From NCBI GenBank assembly GCA_947649205.1, contig CANSQM010000007.1, forward strand, positions 32,862 to 96,861: DNA of 64,000 nucleotides. Direction: 5' to 3'. The stretch comes from an uncultured Enterorhabdus sp. (GTDB taxonomy: Bacteria; Actinomycetota; Coriobacteriia; Coriobacteriales; Eggerthellaceae). Position 1 is the first letter of the stretch, and each line of letters opens with the position of its first letter. Position numbers and translations under genes: made by a program. Below the pieces are notes generated by a model. It was not told where the DNA came from and ran no database searches. It was given only the letters and a program-made list of their open reading frames with translations. Below are positions 33,711 through 41,138 of the stretch, piece by piece.

Positions 33711-34376
33711 TTAGTCCGCGGCGATCTCGTCGGCCATGATGCGGCCGAGCTCGGTGGTGTGCCATCCGTCGCCACGCCAAACCAGGCAGCCGACGGCTTC
33801 CAGGCGCTCGATGAAGTGGCCGGCGAACAGGCGCGGATCCTGCACGAGGGGGTCGCGGTCCACGGCGGCGCCCAGGGTCGGCGTGGTGCAGCCGGCCTCG
33901 GCAGCGCAGAGGGTGAGCACGCGATGGTAGATGGGGTGGTAGGCGGTCTCGCTCGCGAGCATGGCTCGGGCGTCGGCCGCCGGATCGTCGGCGGCTACCA
34001 CGGCGCGACCAGCTTCGGTGGTGCGCCAGAAGAGGGCGGGGGCCTCGGGTGTCTCATAGTGGCTCAAGCCGTCCTCGTCGGTCACCACGACCGGCTCCAA
34101 ATCGACGGCGGCGTAGGGGGCGCCGTCCTCGGTGACGCGCTCGAGGCCCTGGGCGTTCTCCAGGGCGATGCAGAGGCTCGGGGCGCCGTAGACCGACTGA
34201 TTGTTCTCCTGGAGGCGGTCTACCTCGGCGGCAACGGCCTCGATGGGCTGGGGCTCGTCGCACAGCGACAGGATGCCGAGGAGCACGGTGCGGCGCGGGG
34301 CCATGGTGCGCAGGAGCTGATAGAGGGGCTCCGCATCGGGAACCCGATCAAGGGAAGCGGGCGATTCGTTCGTCAT
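33711..34376 (-). CDS. Unknown protein, first gene of the TorD-NapGH operon
   Basis: A 221-residue soluble acidic protein that I do not recognise. Residues 15-65 (YQLLRTMAPRRTVLLGILSL, PQPIEAVAAEVDRL, SLCIALENAQGLERV) read like a winged helix; a second similar unit may lie at about 140-221 (YHPIYHRVLTLCAAEAG, TTPTLGAAVDRDPL, HFIERLEAVGCLVWRGDGWHTTELGRIM). The two halves could therefore be duplicated winged-helix domains. It has no membrane segment and one CAAEAGC pair of cysteines. Its position ahead of a molybdoenzyme chaperone and two electron-transfer proteins suggests a regulatory or maturation role. A structured leader RNA precedes it. Confidence 0.75.
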   Translation of the reverse strand: MTNESPASLDRVPDAEPLYQLLRTMAPRRTVLLGILSLCDEPQPIEAVAAEVDRLQENNQSVYGAPSLCIALENAQGLERVTEDGAPYAAVDLEPVVVTDEDGLSHYETPEAPALFWRTTEAGRAVVAADDPAADARAMLASETAYHPIYHRVLTLCAAEAGCTTPTLGAAVDRDPLVQDPRLFAGHFIERLEAVGCLVWRGDGWHTTELGRIMADEIAAD

Positions 34377-34388
34377 GATGCAGCCTTT

Positions 34389-34483
34389 CGGACAATAGCA
34401 ACCATTGACTTGCCCTGCGGCAAGCCAAGTGGCTCCATCCCCATGGAGCCGGTATTTGCTAACGTCCGTCTGGCCTCAGACGG
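34389..34483 (-). promoter_or_regulatory. Structured leader RNA upstream of the TorD-NapGH operon
   Basis: On the minus strand an 11-bp stem with a symmetric 2x2 internal loop (GTCCG/CGGAC at 34464-34468 and 34389-34393; TTGCTA/TAGCAA at 34456-34461 and 34396-34401) encloses two perfect hairpins: GGCTCCAT/ATGGAGCC (34431-34450) and CTTGCC/GGCAAG (34409-34424). A further hairpin CCGTCTG/CAGACGG (34466-34483) shares bases 34466-34468 with the closing stem, so the two are mutually exclusive. The closing stem ends right beside the GAAAGG ribosome-binding site of the gene at 34376. This is the layout of a translation-controlling riboswitch; I cannot name the class. Confidence 0.65.
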
Positions 34484-34516
34484 ATACCCTGCTGCGGATG
34501 ATACGTCCGCCTCGTT

Positions 34517-36142
34517 TTAGTTGTCAAGCCCCGAATTTTCGTCCTCGACGGGGCCGAGAGCCATGTCGATGATCTCCTGGCGGCTGTGAACGCCCAGCTT
34601 GGCGTAGATGTTGCGCGTGTGGTAGTTCACCGTGCCCGCGGCAATGGAAAGATCCTCCTGAATGCGGGCCGAGCTGCGGCCCTCGGCGATGAGCACGAGC
34701 ACCTCCCGCTCCCGCTCGGAGAGGCTGAAGCGCTGTCCCAAGGCCTGGCAGCGGGCCATAATGGCCTCATGGGGCGTGAGGGGCGCGTCCGCCGTGCCCG
34801 TCGCTGCCGGGCCGGGGCTCGGCTTTGCCGCAGCACGCCCTTCCGCGGGGGCTGTCGGCTCTGGCACGCCCGTCCCCCCGACGTCGCCCGCTGCGCTCGG
34901 CGGCTCTGCGCTTGGGGCTGTCGGATCCTTGGGGGCTGTCCCCCCGCTGTCCAGGGGCAGGCGACCCGTGACGATCGCGATGAGGGCGCCGGTGACGAGC
35001 AGCCCCACGGTGCCCATGAGCACGACCGTGGCCGTGTGAGCTATGGCCAGGGCATCCAGGGAGCCTACGGCCGCCTTTCCGACCATGGACCCGACGATGT
35101 CGGACAGGGCGTAGGTGAAGCGGGCCGCCATGAACACCTTGGCCGGGGAGCAATGCTCCATGCGGGCGAACAGGGTGGCGGCGAACAGGAGCAGCAGCTC
35201 GAAGACGATGGTGCCGATGGGATACACCACGTCGGCAAGGAGGTCGGTGGAGAAACGCATCTGGGGCAGCAGGACGAACAGGAGCGCTCCCACCGGCGCG
35301 GCGAACAGCCATGGGAAGGAGCGGGGCGAGGTGAGGAAGAGGGCCCGCCCCACGAACAGGAGCACGAGAAGGGTCACGGCGATGTTGAGCCAGGCGCCGT
35401 AATCGAAGCGGTCGTCGACGCGGCCGAGGCTGCCGAGGAGCGCCGATGCGAAGCCGATGAGGGCCACAAGTCCGAGCAGACGGGTCAGACCGGCTGCGGG
35501 AAAGGCCGCCTCCGCCCGTACCCGGCGCCCGTCGGCGCCGATGGCATCGGCCGCCGCGCGCCGTTCGGACCAGGCCAGGCAGCCGCCGCTGGCCAAGGGC
35601 AGCGCCACGAGCAGAGCCACCTGCAAATGATCGGTCAAATACGAGATGGACAGGCACAGGGCTACTTGCAGAAGCAGCAGCAGCGGTAGGTTCGCCGCCA
35701 TGGTGCGGGCGCTGAAACGGCCGAAGAGCGCGGCCCACCGAGCGGCCACGAGCGCCGATCCGATACCCGTGAGGATACCGGCCCCGGCAAGGTAGAAAGG
35801 GGCCGGAGCCACGGTGTCGGCCACGTAGAGCAGCGTGCCCACGGCCGTGGCCAAAGGGGCGCCCACCACGAGGGTCGATTTTGTGGCGATGGTCATGAAC
35901 CGCTTGGTGGCTATCACGCCGATGAGGGTCATGAGGGTCAGGGGCACCATGGAGAAGAAGTAGGTCAGATTGTGGGCGTCGCCGTCGTGGCCGAGGATAT
36001 CCCCCAAGGCGCCGCTGCCGTAGAACAAAAGGTAGATCCATGCCGGATGGAAGGCGAAGCCCAAGAGATCCACCCGCACCTCGCTGAGGGCCCTCACGGC
36101 CCCGTTAATGCTAGTTTCTTCCTGTGAACTGGCGGTTTGCAC
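34517..36142 (-). CDS. LuxR-family regulator with a multi-pass membrane N-terminus
   Basis: A 541-residue protein with about twelve hydrophobic segments in residues 25-410, a Pro/Ala-rich linker (APSAEPPSAAGDVGGTGVPE...), and a C-terminal LuxR helix-turn-helix (RFSLSEREREVLVLIAEGRSSARIQEDLSIAAGTVNYHTRNIYAKLGVHSRQEIIDMAL). It is divergent from the molybdoenzyme operon at 36363, the arrangement in which such Eggerthellaceae regulators control the adjacent reductase. The start is taken as GTG 36142 because AAGGAGGG lies seven bases upstream; an ATG at 36244 would run translation across the 9-bp dyad at 36166-36190, a plausible operator. Confidence 0.88.
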   Translation of the reverse strand: MQTASSQEETSINGAVRALSEVRVDLLGFAFHPAWIYLLFYGSGALGDILGHDGDAHNLTYFFSMVPLTLMTLIGVIATKRFMTIATKSTLVVGAPLATAVGTLLYVADTVAPAPFYLAGAGILTGIGSALVAARWAALFGRFSARTMAANLPLLLLLQVALCLSISYLTDHLQVALLVALPLASGGCLAWSERRAAADAIGADGRRVRAEAAFPAAGLTRLLGLVALIGFASALLGSLGRVDDRFDYGAWLNIAVTLLVLLFVGRALFLTSPRSFPWLFAAPVGALLFVLLPQMRFSTDLLADVVYPIGTIVFELLLLFAATLFARMEHCSPAKVFMAARFTYALSDIVGSMVGKAAVGSLDALAIAHTATVVLMGTVGLLVTGALIAIVTGRLPLDSGGTAPKDPTAPSAEPPSAAGDVGGTGVPEPTAPAEGRAAAKPSPGPAATGTADAPLTPHEAIMARCQALGQRFSLSEREREVLVLIAEGRSSARIQEDLSIAAGTVNYHTRNIYAKLGVHSRQEIIDMALGPVEDENSGLDN

Positions 36143-36165
36143 CGAAGCCCTCCTTGTTTCCCCAG

Positions 36166-36190
36166 GCACCCATAAGGACCGTATGGGTGC
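36166..36190. promoter_or_regulatory. Perfect 9-bp dyad in the LuxR/molybdoenzyme divergent promoter region
   Basis: GCACCCATA (36166-36174) and TATGGGTGC (36182-36190) form a perfect inverted repeat with a 7-bp spacer. It lies 24 bp ahead of the LuxR GTG and is a good candidate binding site for that dimeric regulator. A possible promoter for the other direction, TTGTGG at 36222 with TAAGAT at 36246 (18-bp spacer), is close by. Confidence 0.6.
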
Positions 36191-36362
36191 GAAAAAGAGC
36201 GAAAACCGTAAGACGCGCTCGTTGTGGCTGCTCTGGGCCGCCACCTAAGATAGGTCGCGTTCCGGAGCGTGCGGGGGGCTGCATCCCTCGGCTGGCATTG
36301 TACCAGTTTGCGCTCCGGGATTCACCGCCATTCCTAACGAGAGAGAGCAAGGAGGAGGAAAT

Positions 36363-39314
36363 ATGGCGAAGCTCAACCTGTCCCGTCGCAGCTTTGTCGG
36401 ACTCGCTGCCGCGGCCGGTGCCGCGGCGAGCGTGGCCGCCATGCCCATGACGGCTTTGGCCGACGCCGATGATTCCGCGAAGGATCCCACGGCCGAAGTC
36501 AAAGTGGTGCGCAGCTGCTGCCGCGCCTGCGGCAAGAACGAGTGCGGCGTGCTCATCACCGTGGAGAACGGTCGCGCCGTGAAGGTGGAAGGTGACGCGG
36601 AGACCGGCTTCAACTCCATGGGCAACTGCTGTACCAAGTCGCAGTCGTCCATGCAGGCCGCCTACCACCCCGACCGCCTGTACCACCCCATGAAGCGCAC
36701 GAACCCCAAGGGATCGAGCGATCCGGGCTGGCAGCGCATCACCTGGGACGAGGCCTACCAGACCATTGCCGACAAGTTCTGGGAGCTGAAGAACAAGTAC
36801 GGCGGCGAGTCCATGTTCTTCATGGGCGGCACCTCCCGCATCTGGACCCAGCACGCCTACGCCGGCTGGCTGCAGCTGGTGGGCTCCCCCAACGCCGTGA
36901 CCGCCTGGCAGATCTGCAAGGGCCCGCGCCACTTCGCTACCCAGCTCCAGTCGGAGTTCGCCTACTCCTGGATGGCCACCTCCGACCGCCCCCGCGTCTT
37001 CGTGCAGTGGGGCACGGCCACCGAGATCTCCAACTACGACGAGTCCTGCCGCTCCACGGTGGACATCGCCAACAAGGCCGACCACTACATCTCCATCGAC
37101 CCGCGCAAGACGGGCCTGAACCACGAGGCCGACACCTGGGCACACCTGCGTCCCGGCACCGACGGCGCCCTGGCGCTTTCCTGGGCCAACGTTATTGTGA
37201 ACAAGAAGCTGTACAAGGACTTGTTCGTGAAGCGCTGGACCGATGCCCCCTTCCTCGTGGTGGAGGGCATGGAGCCCTCCGGCGGCGAGCTCCAGAACAT
37301 GATCGCCTGGAAGCCCCTGAAGCCGATGCGCACCACCCTGCTGAAAGAGTGCGACCTGAAGGAAGGCGGCAGCCCCTACCGCTACATGGTGTGGGACGAG
37401 CTGGCCGGCACCGATGAGGCCCATCCGCTGCATGAGAACGACCCGAGCGGTCACCTCACCTACTTCGACGCCGAGACCGGCCTGTGGGAGAACGAGCCCG
37501 ACGAGGTGTGGGACCAGTTCTACGAGAGCCCCCAGCCCAACATCCTCGAGGGCCTGGTGCAGGGCCGCATCGCCAAGGAGAGTCCCTTCAACCCCGAGAT
37601 CGACCCGGCCCTCTATGGCGAGTACGACGTGGTGCTGGCCGACGGCAAGAGCTACAAGATGCGCCCGGTGTGGGACAAGTGGGCCGAGTACCTGGAGAAC
37701 TTCACTCCGGAGAAGGCCGCCGAGATCACCGGCGTGGCCGCCGAGGACATTGACGCCATGGCCACCCTGTGGGCCACGCCCCTCGACCCGTCCACTGGCT
37801 ACGGCAACGGCGGCATCCAGTACGGTCTGGCCCCGGAGCACGCCTGCAACTCCATCCAGAACAACCGCATCTTCGACACGCTGGTGGGCATCACCGGCAA
37901 CTGGGACACCCCGGCCGGCAACCGCGGCCCCACGGTGGGCATGTTCTCCGGTGCCGAAGACGCTCAGCCGACCATCGTGACCGGCCACTTCGCGGAGATG
38001 CCCACGACCGACTTCCATGACAAGATCCTCGGCTGCCAGAAGATCCCGTTCCTCTCTTGGTGGCAGCAGTGGGCCGACGCCAACGCGGTGCACGACGCCA
38101 TCCTCACAGGTGATCCCTACCCGGTGCGCGGCGGTCTGTGCGAGGCCTCGGGCTTCATGAACCAGGGCAACTCCACGAAGTACTGGGAGGCCCTGAACGC
38201 CCTGGACTTCTTCGTGGTCCAGGATCTGTGGAGGACCCCCACGGCCGGTGCCGCCGACATCCTCTTGCCGGTGTACCACTGGATGGAGGTGGACTGCCCC
38301 CGTATCTCCCAGGGTTCCACGGGCGTGCAGGGCGCGACCTGCCGCGCCATCGAGCCGCCGGCGGACACCAAGTTCGACGTGGACATCGTCACCGAGGTGT
38401 ACAAGGCCATGGGCGTGCCCTATGCCGACGATCCGGTGGGCTTCGGGTTGCCCGAGGGCTGCACCTGGCCCACGAGCGAGCAGCTCTTCGACAAGTGCGT
38501 GGCTCCCATGGGCATGACCTGGCGCGAGTACGTGGAGGCCTTCCAGGAGCACGGCTGGTGGGACTGCCGCGCCATCGCTCCGGAGACCTGGGGCACCTAC
38601 CGTCGCTACGAGACCGGTATGTGCTCGAAGCCCTCGCTGGTCACGCCGGCGGGCAACCCCATGAAGGGCATGTCCACCGACACCCGCAAGATGGAGATCT
38701 GGTCGCCGGCTCTGGAGACCTACTATCCGGACGGGAAGTTCAACATGCCCACCTGGGAGCCGGCTCCCCAGACCGAGCTGGCCGATCCGAACATCCGCGA
38801 GGAGTGGCCCTTCTTCATGACCACCGGCCGTCGCATTCCCGTGTACTTCCATTCCGAGCACCGTCAGCTGCCCTGGTGCCGCGAGCTGTGGCCGGCCCCG
38901 CGCATGGAGATCAACCCCGAGGACGCCAAGCAGCTCGGCATCGAGCAGGGCGACTGGGTGTGGATCGAGAGCCCCAACGGCAAGATCCGCCAGGTGGCCG
39001 ACGTGTACTGGGGCATCGAGCCCGGCACCATCAACTGCGAGCACCAGTGGTGGTTCCCCGAGCTCGACCAGGCGGACAAGGGCTACGGCCTGTCCACCAT
39101 CAACTGCCTCGTGAACGGCGACGCCCAGGACCCCATCTGCGGCTCCTCCTACCTGCGCGCCTACCACGTGAAGGTGTACAAGGCCACCCCCGAGAACAGC
39201 CCCTTTGGCAACCCGGTGCCCTGCGGCGAGGACGGCACGCCCATCATCTGCGATTCCTCCGATCCGCGCCTGAAGGCTTGGCTGCCCAACTATGAGATCC
39301 GAGAGGAGGCGTAA
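36363..39314 (+). CDS. Tat-exported molybdopterin oxidoreductase catalytic subunit
   Basis: A 983-residue DMSO-reductase-family protein. The Tat signal is LSRRSFVGLAAAAGAAASVAAM (Arg8-Arg9). A [4Fe-4S] site follows with cysteines at 52/53, 56, 61 and 89/90, a slightly unusual doubled pattern (CCRAC...C...CC). Cys185 in WQICKGPRHF is a possible molybdenum ligand. MGD-binding stretches include SIDPRKTGLNHEADTWAHLRPGTDGALALS and, at the C-terminus, MEINPEDAKQLGIEQGDWVWIESPNGKI. It heads the operon A-B-DmsC and is divergent from a membrane LuxR regulator. The protein resembles the large Eggerthellaceae paralogue group that includes catechol dehydroxylases as well as reductases, but the DmsC-type anchor argues for a quinol-linked reductase. 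Substrate unknown. Confidence 0.92.
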   Translation: MAKLNLSRRSFVGLAAAAGAAASVAAMPMTALADADDSAKDPTAEVKVVRSCCRACGKNECGVLITVENGRAVKVEGDAETGFNSMGNCCTKSQSSMQAAYHPDRLYHPMKRTNPKGSSDPGWQRITWDEAYQTIADKFWELKNKYGGESMFFMGGTSRIWTQHAYAGWLQLVGSPNAVTAWQICKGPRHFATQLQSEFAYSWMATSDRPRVFVQWGTATEISNYDESCRSTVDIANKADHYISIDPRKTGLNHEADTWAHLRPGTDGALALSWANVIVNKKLYKDLFVKRWTDAPFLVVEGMEPSGGELQNMIAWKPLKPMRTTLLKECDLKEGGSPYRYMVWDELAGTDEAHPLHENDPSGHLTYFDAETGLWENEPDEVWDQFYESPQPNILEGLVQGRIAKESPFNPEIDPALYGEYDVVLADGKSYKMRPVWDKWAEYLENFTPEKAAEITGVAAEDIDAMATLWATPLDPSTGYGNGGIQYGLAPEHACNSIQNNRIFDTLVGITGNWDTPAGNRGPTVGMFSGAEDAQPTIVTGHFAEMPTTDFHDKILGCQKIPFLSWWQQWADANAVHDAILTGDPYPVRGGLCEASGFMNQGNSTKYWEALNALDFFVVQDLWRTPTAGAADILLPVYHWMEVDCPRISQGSTGVQGATCRAIEPPADTKFDVDIVTEVYKAMGVPYADDPVGFGLPEGCTWPTSEQLFDKCVAPMGMTWREYVEAFQEHGWWDCRAIAPETWGTYRRYETGMCSKPSLVTPAGNPMKGMSTDTRKMEIWSPALETYYPDGKFNMPTWEPAPQTELADPNIREEWPFFMTTGRRIPVYFHSEHRQLPWCRELWPAPRMEINPEDAKQLGIEQGDWVWIESPNGKIRQVADVYWGIEPGTINCEHQWWFPELDQADKGYGLSTINCLVNGDAQDPICGSSYLRAYHVKVYKATPENSPFGNPVPCGEDGTPIICDSSDPRLKAWLPNYEIREEA

Positions 39315-39319
39315 TCGTC

Positions 39320-39934
39320 ATGACCCAGTACGCAATCGTGACCGATGTGAACCGCTGCGTGGGCTGCCTGGCCTGCTCGGTGGCGTGCAAGGTCGTCAAC
39401 AACGTGCCCGTGGGCTCGTTCTGGAACAAGACGCTGCGCGTGACCAACCCGTCTGAAGGCGGCTCGAACTGGCCGGACGTGGACAACTACTATCTGACCG
39501 TGTCCTGCCAGCACTGTGAGAACCCCGAGTGCGTGAAGGTGTGCCCCACCGGTGCCTCCCACAAGCTGCCCGACGGCACCGTGCAGGTGGACAAGTCGAA
39601 GTGCATCGGCTGCCAGTTCTGCGCTATGAGCTGTCCCTACGGCGTGCGCTACCTGAACGAGGCCGAGGGCGTCGTGGAGAAGTGCACCCTTTGCGAACAG
39701 AAGATCGCCCAGGGCGAGCTGCCCCAGTGCGTCACCCAGTGCGGCGGCATGGCCCGCTGGTTCGGTGACATGGAAGGCGACATCCGCGACTTCAAGGGCG
39801 CCCGCGGCGAGACCCTCGGCAACTACTGCGAGGAATTCACCGATGACCAAGTCTACCGCCTGCCCGACGTGGGCAATGGTCCGGCCGGCGCGTTCATTCT
39901 GCGTCGCATGACGTGGCGAGGAGGAGATCTGTAA
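39320..39934 (+). CDS. DmsB-like four-cluster [4Fe-4S] ferredoxin subunit
   Basis: A 204-residue iron-sulfur subunit, five bases after the catalytic gene. Cysteine groups are CVGCLACSVAC, CQHCENPECVKVCPTG, CIGCQFCAMSCPY and CTLCEQKIAQGELPQCVTQC. It should carry electrons from the DmsC-like subunit at 39934 to the exported catalytic subunit. The stop TAA shares its last base with the next ATG, so B and C are translationally coupled. Typical DmsB length and spacing; no anomalies. Confidence 0.94.
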   Translation: MTQYAIVTDVNRCVGCLACSVACKVVNNVPVGSFWNKTLRVTNPSEGGSNWPDVDNYYLTVSCQHCENPECVKVCPTGASHKLPDGTVQVDKSKCIGCQFCAMSCPYGVRYLNEAEGVVEKCTLCEQKIAQGELPQCVTQCGGMARWFGDMEGDIRDFKGARGETLGNYCEEFTDDQVYRLPDVGNGPAGAFILRRMTWRGGDL

Positions 39935-40806
39935 TGGAACTGCAATGGCCCCTTATCCTGTTTACCACGCTTCTGGCCTGGTCGGCGGGTCTGTTCGCGA
40001 CTCAGTGCATCTACGCCCTGCGCGGTGTGGGTGCGCGCGCCCAGATGCCGGCCTGGATCACCTCGGCGGTGCTTCTCGTCGTCGGCGGCATCGCCGTGTT
40101 CATGCACCTCGAGCATTGGGAGCGCATCTTCAATGGCTTCGGCCACATCACCTCCGGTATCACCCAGGAGCTCATCGCCATCGTGGTCTTGGCCGTGGTC
40201 GCCGTCATCTACCTGGTGTACCTGCGTAAGAACGAGGGCGCGGCGCCGAAGTGGATCGCCTGGGCCGGCATTGTGGTGTCCGTGGTGCTGCTCGTCGTGA
40301 TGGCCCACTCCTACATGATGCCCGCCCGTCCGGCTTGGGACTCCATCTTCCAGATCATCTCCATCGTGGGCGCTGCCTGCGTGATGGGCCCTGCCACCAT
40401 GGCCTTCCTCTGCTCGGTCGTGGCCAAGCTCGGTCAGGCCGATCCCTTCGAGAACACCCTCGTGGTGGCCGGCTCCGCCGTCAACGTGCTCGCCTCGGTG
40501 ATCTATGTGGCCGTTATGTCCATCGCCGGTGCCTCCTACGCCTCCATGGGCAGCTACTTCGATCCGACTCATCCCACCTATCCCATGGTGGACACCACGG
40601 CGCTGTCGCCCTTCAGCGACGGCATGGTGGCCACGGCCGTGGCCGTTATCGCGGCCATCGTGGCCCTGGCCGGCGCCTTCGTCGGCAAGAAGAAGGGCGA
40701 CTGGTCGGTCTGGGGCGTCGTCGTGACCATCTGCGGTCTCGTGTCGGCCCTGGCCCTGCGTATTTTGTTCTACCAGATGGGCGGCTCGGTGTTCATCTAC
40801 TTCTAA
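39934..40806 (+). CDS. DmsC-type membrane anchor subunit
   Basis: A 290-residue polytopic protein with eight predicted helices, MELQWPLILFTTLLAWSAGLFATQCIYALRG at the start and MHLEHWERIFNGFGHITSGITQELI in the second loop, both typical of the DMSO reductase anchor DmsC, which oxidises menaquinol at the outer face. This differs from the NrfD-type anchors of the other two complexes in the window. ATG 39934 follows GAGGAGAT. It closes the operon; a cluster of hairpins follows at 40937-41108. Confidence 0.92.
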   Translation: MELQWPLILFTTLLAWSAGLFATQCIYALRGVGARAQMPAWITSAVLLVVGGIAVFMHLEHWERIFNGFGHITSGITQELIAIVVLAVVAVIYLVYLRKNEGAAPKWIAWAGIVVSVVLLVVMAHSYMMPARPAWDSIFQIISIVGAACVMGPATMAFLCSVVAKLGQADPFENTLVVAGSAVNVLASVIYVAVMSIAGASYASMGSYFDPTHPTYPMVDTTALSPFSDGMVATAVAVIAAIVALAGAFVGKKKGDWSVWGVVVTICGLVSALALRILFYQMGGSVFIYF

Positions 40807-40936
40807 GCTCTACCCCTTTCCGACCGCGGGTGGCTCCTGGCTGCCGCCCGCTGGATCTTCGGACGGAGGGGCGCGCGACTGGCGCTTCCCCCTTGAGACC
40901 GGCGCGATACCCGTCCCCTCCGTTCCTCCTTCCTTT

Positions 40937-41108
40937 CGGGGAGGCCCGCTCGCTCCCTCCACGGACGGGCCTCCCCGCCCCTGAGATGAATCGGGAGGCC
41001 CCTCCGGGCGTGACTCGCTACCCAACCCACCCTGCTAACAGCGAGCCGCCCCCGGAGGGGCCTCCCATTATGCGAGAGGCTCCCGACCGTTTGACGGTCG
41101 GGAGCCTC
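40937..41108. terminator. Cluster of three strong hairpins between convergent genes
   Basis: Stem 1: CGGGGAGGCCCG / CGGGCCTCCCCG (40937-40948, 40966-40977). Stem 2: GGGAGGCCCCTCCGGG / its exact complement (40993-41008, 41051-41066), with an inner stem CTCGCT / AGCGAG. Stem 3: GAGGCTCCCGACCGT / ACGGTCGGGAGCCTC (41076-41108 overall). They fill most of the 332-bp gap after the DmsC gene and before the convergent UPF0210 gene, so bidirectional termination is likely, though U-tracts are lacking. No gene is seen in the gap. Confidence 0.7.
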
Positions 41109-41138
41109 AGTGTGTTGGGGGCGGCGCAGAACTCCACT

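Noticed and set aside
34389..34483. Identification as a Moco riboswitch
   Set aside because: Context fits, but I could not match the conserved core by eye; kept as an unclassified structured leader.
36111..39167. Minus-strand open frame of more than 1000 codons opposite the second molybdoenzyme gene
   Set aside because: It is rich in Gly, His, Val and Arg without domain structure, the signature of an antisense frame in high-GC DNA, and the plus-strand gene is certain.
36363..39314. Assignment as a catechol or dopamine dehydroxylase
   Set aside because: Size, Tat signal and LuxR neighbour fit that Eggerthellaceae group, but the operon encodes B and DmsC subunits and no diagnostic residue is visible, so the substrate is left open.
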